Made by a program: the position numbers and the translations under genes. Positions 59,843 through 64,000 of a DNA stretch of 64,000 nt are shown here, piece after piece (the stretch's first letter is position 1; each line of letters opens with the position of its first letter). The notes under the pieces are model-generated. The model saw nothing but the letters and a program-made list of their open reading frames with translations. It was not told the DNA's origin and ran no database searches. Source of the stretch: Paraphysoderma sedebokerense. Its lineage: Eukaryota; Blastocladiomycota; Physodermatomycetes; Physodermatales; Physodermataceae. Location of the stretch: positions 124,001 to 188,000 of the forward strand of contig JAHLJZ010000024.1 of NCBI GenBank assembly GCA_025602915.1, written 5' to 3'.

Positions 59843-59915
59843 CGAGCATGACAGGACTCGAACCTGCAATCTTTAGATCCGAAGTCTAACGTGTTATCCA
59901 TTACACTACATGCCC
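59843..59915 (-). tRNA. tRNA-Arg(TCG)
   Basis: A 73-nt class I tRNA on the minus strand. Acceptor arms GGGCATG and CATGCTC pair, allowing one G-U, with G as discriminator. The anticodon loop CTTCGGA gives TCG, reading CGA. The T arm has GGTTCGAGTCC. A TTTT run directly follows the 3' end. No intron. Confidence 0.92.
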
Positions 59916-60933
59916 CTGCTAGGCAAGCCACACATAGTAAAAATATTACCCACTTGCAAACTGAGTCGGCGGCCGCCACACCTTATGTCTGCATCTCATA
60001 CGAGCAATTTTGTTGCTCAGAGCTCATAAGCCAAGGGCATTAATACTAATGATTGCTGGTGGCACTCAGAAAAACTATAGAGAGAATTTTCTTTGTAGAA
60101 CAAAAGTTTGGGCCATATACGGGTATCGTTTTTTCGAATCTCAGAGTATTTATACCGTAAAATTCAGGAGAACCGTTGGCGTAAGGTTTGTAGAAATACC
60201 GACACAAACAGTTTGATAAACTTAATCCCGCTGCATCATATAACAACTATTGCGACTCTTTATTGTGCGCACCGATTTACACTTGAAAGCGTTCGATTCT
60301 GACTTTTAGAAATGCATTCGTTTGAAACTGATAATCTCTCAGAAGGGCCAAAGAAAGATCTGCAATTATAGCAAAGACTGAAAGGTCATGGCATCCTGAA
60401 ACTCTTTTATACCGCCCGCAGTCTGCCGGCTCATTGCCACAACTCGTTACATAAAAGGTCAACTATATCGTTGCAGAAGCCTGCTCGACCATCGGCAGCG
60501 AGCATAAATCAGCTTGAATCTCCTGAAACGATTGTTTAATGTTTTGGTGTGGCAATTGCCCAATTGTGACGAGTAAGAAAACAGTGAGGACACCCATGGG
60601 CACCCTGCAATACATGCGGGCGGCCTTAAGGTCAGAAATAGTCGCCCCTGAGACGGCAGTCCTATTGACTCAATCATGGTTGTACGGTTGAATCATCGCT
60701 GTCATATTAAGCGTACGGGATATTACAATACGGAGATGACAGGCGGCAGACAATGGTGCTTCATCATAACAATTACGCGCGCCATCCAATCAATCCCGCT
60801 CTTGTATTATCTCCGACCCATCGGTAATTGGAAGGATTTATTTGATCAAATGCTAACCGGAAACCCGCAAAAACTCTGATTAGCACTATTGCAATTTCTG
60901 AGTCTGGCGAGTGTGCGCTGAAGGCCAAAGAAC
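59916..60933. other. Intergenic, 1 kb
   Basis: Between tRNA-Arg and the histidine kinase. The short frames on both strands lack motifs. It contains the kinase promoter. Confidence 0.4.
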
Positions 60934-63900
60934 ATGGACCCGGAATCGATTCCTTCCTGGCTCGCCGTCTTCGGTATAGAATTGATCGTGGCCACGGCTT
61001 TCGGTCTATTCGGAATATACATTTACGTCCAGACGCCCAAAGCCAGTCGATGGAAAGCATCTTTCAACCTTGCGATGGCTCTTCTTGTGTGTGCCCTGGG
61101 TTATAATTCTGTGGTAATTCGGAGAGACGTATCAAAGTTTATCGGTAGAAAGGACCACCAGCTGTTCGCTGTTAGTATTCCCGGTTCAATCGTGCATTAC
61201 CTGACGATCACTATCGGTGAAATTTCTCTTTGGTTTTCACTCTACCGACTTCATCGACGAAAAAAATCGAAACGCACGGTTTTTTTTGTTGCCTTTTCCG
61301 TCTTAGTGAGAGCAGTCAGTCATGCTATATTAGTGGTTTTTGTCATTTTGGGTGACTACGAAGCGAACAAGCCAAAATATTATCAGGGTGTTAAAATATC
61401 AGGCATTATGGTCGGAGCAACAGTTTCTTTTAACAGTGTCGGATTGAGTTTCCTTTTTTTATGGCACTACTCGTCGAAACTTCGCTACGCTATATTAAAC
61501 CGAAAGTTCCTCCAAGTCCTGGGTCGCATAACGATGCAACATGCTTTACTGCCAACAATATTTGTACTTCCCTCAGCCGCACTATTTATTCGTCAAAGAG
61601 CCTCGGAAAACGAAGAGATAAAACGTCTTGATTTCACTATTATCCATCAGATATTTTTCTTTTCGTTTTCCATTTCTGTTGCTTATGCAATGTATCTTCT
61701 GAATTTGGGACCTCTCCATTATCACCTGGGGCTCCTTTCAAAGCAGGCACAATTCAGTGCAGGGGAAATTGTCCAAGCTTTTCGTCATGAAAAGAAAGAA
61801 GAGGCGATAGTAGAAAGATATCTGAGGGAATCTTATTTGAGGGTAGGAGGTGTCTGCGGGTGTATTTTCGATTACTCGGACGACGAGTTCAAACCTTCCT
61901 GTACCTTTCACTTGGACGGGGACACCGAAGAAGTAGAAGTCTCTTTTCGACCAACGATGATAGGATACCGTCCTATTTCGCTACTTAAGCGAGCTTTGCT
62001 CAGGAACGAAACAGTCGTTGAAGGCATCGAGAATTTAGACGACATATCGGAGCTGCGCCCTCAAAAATTCAATAGTAGATCTTATATATGCGTGCCCGTG
62101 CGATCGGCATTTGGGAAAGCCTTCATCTGTATATCAAGGTATTATATTAACAAGCATGTATATGTTTCTGGAGCACTTTACTGATGTTGACGAATTCTGT
62201 AGTACGAGAGATGTGTTCGTAGACACAATTACAGCGATGGATATTTATATTCTGGAGTTGTTGTCACAGCAACTCGTAGTATCCCTAGAGAACTGCCGGT
62301 AATTAATAGTTCCGTTTCTTACTTTATCCATGGTTAGCGGGAATAACCGACAATCTGCGATATTAGTTTATTTAACGACTTAGCGAACATGAATCAGGAG
62401 TTAGACATGAAGGTAGCAGATAGAACAGAAGAGCTCGAGAAGCAGAAAATGGAATTGCAGGAAGCGAAATTAAAGGCAGAAGAATCAGCGCGAGCCAAGT
62501 CCATATTTCTAGCCAACATGAGCCACGAAGGTAACAGCGGGGTGTTTCCGTTAATGCGCACGGATTGCACACTAAAGTTTTTCAATCAGTTCGAACCCCG
62601 GCTTCTCAAATTATATCGGCTGCTGAGTTATTATCAGGCACAACGCTAACTGTCGAGCAGAACGGGTTCCTCGATATCGTTATCTCATCCGGAAAATTAT
62701 TACTGAATCTGTTGGTTTGTACATTAAATTGCTTAAAACCGTGGGTCATAAAAATCATGTGATTAATGATATTGCTATCCAGAATGATATTCTCGATGTT
62801 TCGAAATTGGATTCCCAAAAGCTTCAATTGGAGTATGCTCCATTCAACCTTCGGCAGCTGATTAAAGCAACCGTAGAAGCATTCACCGTATCGAGGCCGC
62901 TTTATTTGGCGTACTCTATCGACAAAAAGCTTCCCGACATTTTAACTGGGGATGGTAATCTCTTAATTTTGCTTTTCTGACTCGTGGTATATATGATCTC
63001 ACAAGTATTGATATTTGTCAGCATTGCGGCTGCAACAAATCTTTACGAATCTTATTTCGAATGCTTTAAAGTTTACTACAAAGGGTTATGTATTGCTCGA
63101 AGCAAAAATGGTTACACTCCAAAGCGACTTTGATGGCGAGATCAATGAAATCGAATTTTCGGTTACTGGTATGTTTAAGGATATTGTGCTTGAAATCAAA
63201 TCGCTGTCTCACGAATTTTGTTAGACACTGGAGCTGGAATATCGAAAGAAAAGCTGAACGTGATTTTCCAACGGTTCGAACAAGAGAACACATCTATCAG
63301 TCGTCTTCATGGAGGAACAGGTGAGACGCAACATATTGTTGTCGATTATTCATCCTTTAACTACTGAAATCTGACATTCAATGTCTATTCTCATAACAAA
63401 AGGCCTTGGTTTGTCGATTTCTCAAGGTATATTGTTGTTATTAGTTGATTATATCGGTTTGCCCCCAGTTAATAGCGAGTTTTTGTTGATAGATTTATGT
63501 GGTCTGATGGGTTCAAGACTCCATGCAGAATCAGACGTTGGCGTGGGATCCAAATTTTACTTTACAGTACGGTTGCGGTGGCCGCAGAATTCGGCCAAAG
63601 TAGAGCAATCCCGGCAACTGGATGATCCCAAACAGAAACTCTTGCTCCTGCTCGCGAACCCGACAGAATACTCTACAAAGTCATCCAAACCACTTCTTCA
63701 AGTGCAATTGGATAATTGTGGGATAGTCGACATAACCAGCCGGAATTGCACATCGGCTGAACTGCAAGAAATATCAGACACATCACAGGATTCGTTTGAT
63801 ATGATGGTGTTGGATCTTTTATCCGCTCCTAAGGAACTGTCATTTTATATTACCCACATTCATCGTCTCCGCATACCAGTTATAATAATTTGCGACACCG

Positions 63901-64000
63901 ACCAACATGCGGAGCTTCCGCAAAACTTTGAATCGAATTCAGTTCATGTTTTGCGTCATCCTTACAAACAAAGTGTTCTGGAACAACTGGTGCTGAATCA
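60934..64000 (+). CDS. Hybrid histidine kinase, 7TM-GAF-HisKA-HATPase, 3' end beyond the window
   Basis: A membrane sensor kinase. Residues 1-260 contain seven hydrophobic segments (about 9-31, 43-60, 80-103, 115-138, 152-176, 200-220, 235-258). A GAF-like domain follows, ending LELLSQQLVVSLENCR, as in fungal multi-sensor kinases. Exon 1 ends at 62138 and rejoins in frame at 62203. Then a coiled coil (VADRTEELEKQKMELQEAKL) and the H-box FLANMSHEVRTPASQII, with an intron right after MSHE. HATPase boxes are complete: LQQIFTNLISNALKF (N), DTGAGIS (G1), FQRFEQ (F) and GTGLGLSIS (G2). After KFYFTVRLRW a receiver-like segment begins (LLLLLANPTEYS, MMVLDLLSAPKEL), which looks degenerate near its expected first acidic residues. 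The gene continues past base 64000. Confidence 0.88.

Noticed and set aside
59716-59979. 87-aa minus-strand frame with a hydrophobic start
   Set aside because: It runs straight through the tRNA-Arg gene, so it is a shadow frame.
1-64000. CRISPR arrays, operons or bacterial mobile elements
   Set aside because: Spliced genes, eukaryotic tRNAs and fungal protein families throughout; no evenly spaced direct repeats with unique spacers.

Overview
This is eukaryotic nuclear DNA from a zoosporic (flagellated) fungus or a close relative such as an aphelid. Almost every gene is split by short GT-AG introns of roughly 45-120 nt. The gene set is fungal: a Rom2-type RhoGEF, a UPF0658 Golgi protein, an Aro8/AadAT aminotransferase, Med19, a Seb1/Nrd1-type CID-RRM protein, NudE and a hybrid histidine kinase. 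Three further genes encode axoneme or basal-body proteins (SPATA17, CCDC146/MBO2 and an STPGR/SHIPPO-repeat protein), which implies a motile zoospore stage. The exact lineage cannot be read from the window.

Layout. 0-4.4 kb: Rho1 exchange factor (+). 4.5-9.5 kb: an island with no intact gene, bounded by two identical inverted tRNA-Ser(GCT) genes; it holds degenerate 11-12 bp repeat arrays and a fossil of a DIRS-like retroelement. 10.1-13.7 kb: SPATA17 and an unrecognised C2H2 protein (+). 13.7-19.4 kb: IBA57 and CCDC146 (-). 20.2-24.9 kb: a C2-C2-C1-RasGAP protein fused to three LIM domains (+). 25.7-26.0 kb: Sem1/DSS1 (-), head to head with the CID-RRM termination factor (+, 26.4-29.8 kb), which carries a MITE in one intron. 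30.8-31.6 kb: a secreted protein of unknown function (+). 31.7-34.4 kb: Med19 (-) and the STPGR protein (+), head to head. 34.8-41.7 kb, all minus: an OBAP1-like DUF1264 protein, ERI1-like exonuclease, 2OG-Fe(II) oxygenase and KCTD/BTB-T1 protein. 42.0-49.4 kb, all plus: ICT1, UPF0658, AadAT and a small acidic protein. 50.6-53.7 kb: UBE2C and NudE (-). 53.9-55.7 kb: the SUMO E1 subunit AOS1 (+). 56.2-59.2 kb: a SAMHD1-like phosphohydrolase (-). 59.8 kb: tRNA-Arg(TCG). 60.9 kb to the end: a 7TM-GAF hybrid histidine kinase (+), cut by the window edge.

How the genes relate. There are no operons. Genes often sit head to head across short shared promoters. CACGTG E-boxes recur in three promoters; in two of them they occur as pairs spaced exactly 21 bp, and two promoters share a longer core. 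The genes serve signalling (Rho and Ras regulators, histidine kinase), flagellar motility, ubiquitin/SUMO/proteasome function, mitochondrial maintenance (IBA57, ICT1) and RNA processing. The most unusual items are the RasGAP-LIM fusion, the spaced E-box pairs, the repeat island, a GC-AG intron and several micro-exons. Exon joins were read by eye; where I say a gene is in frame throughout, I checked the phase of every join.
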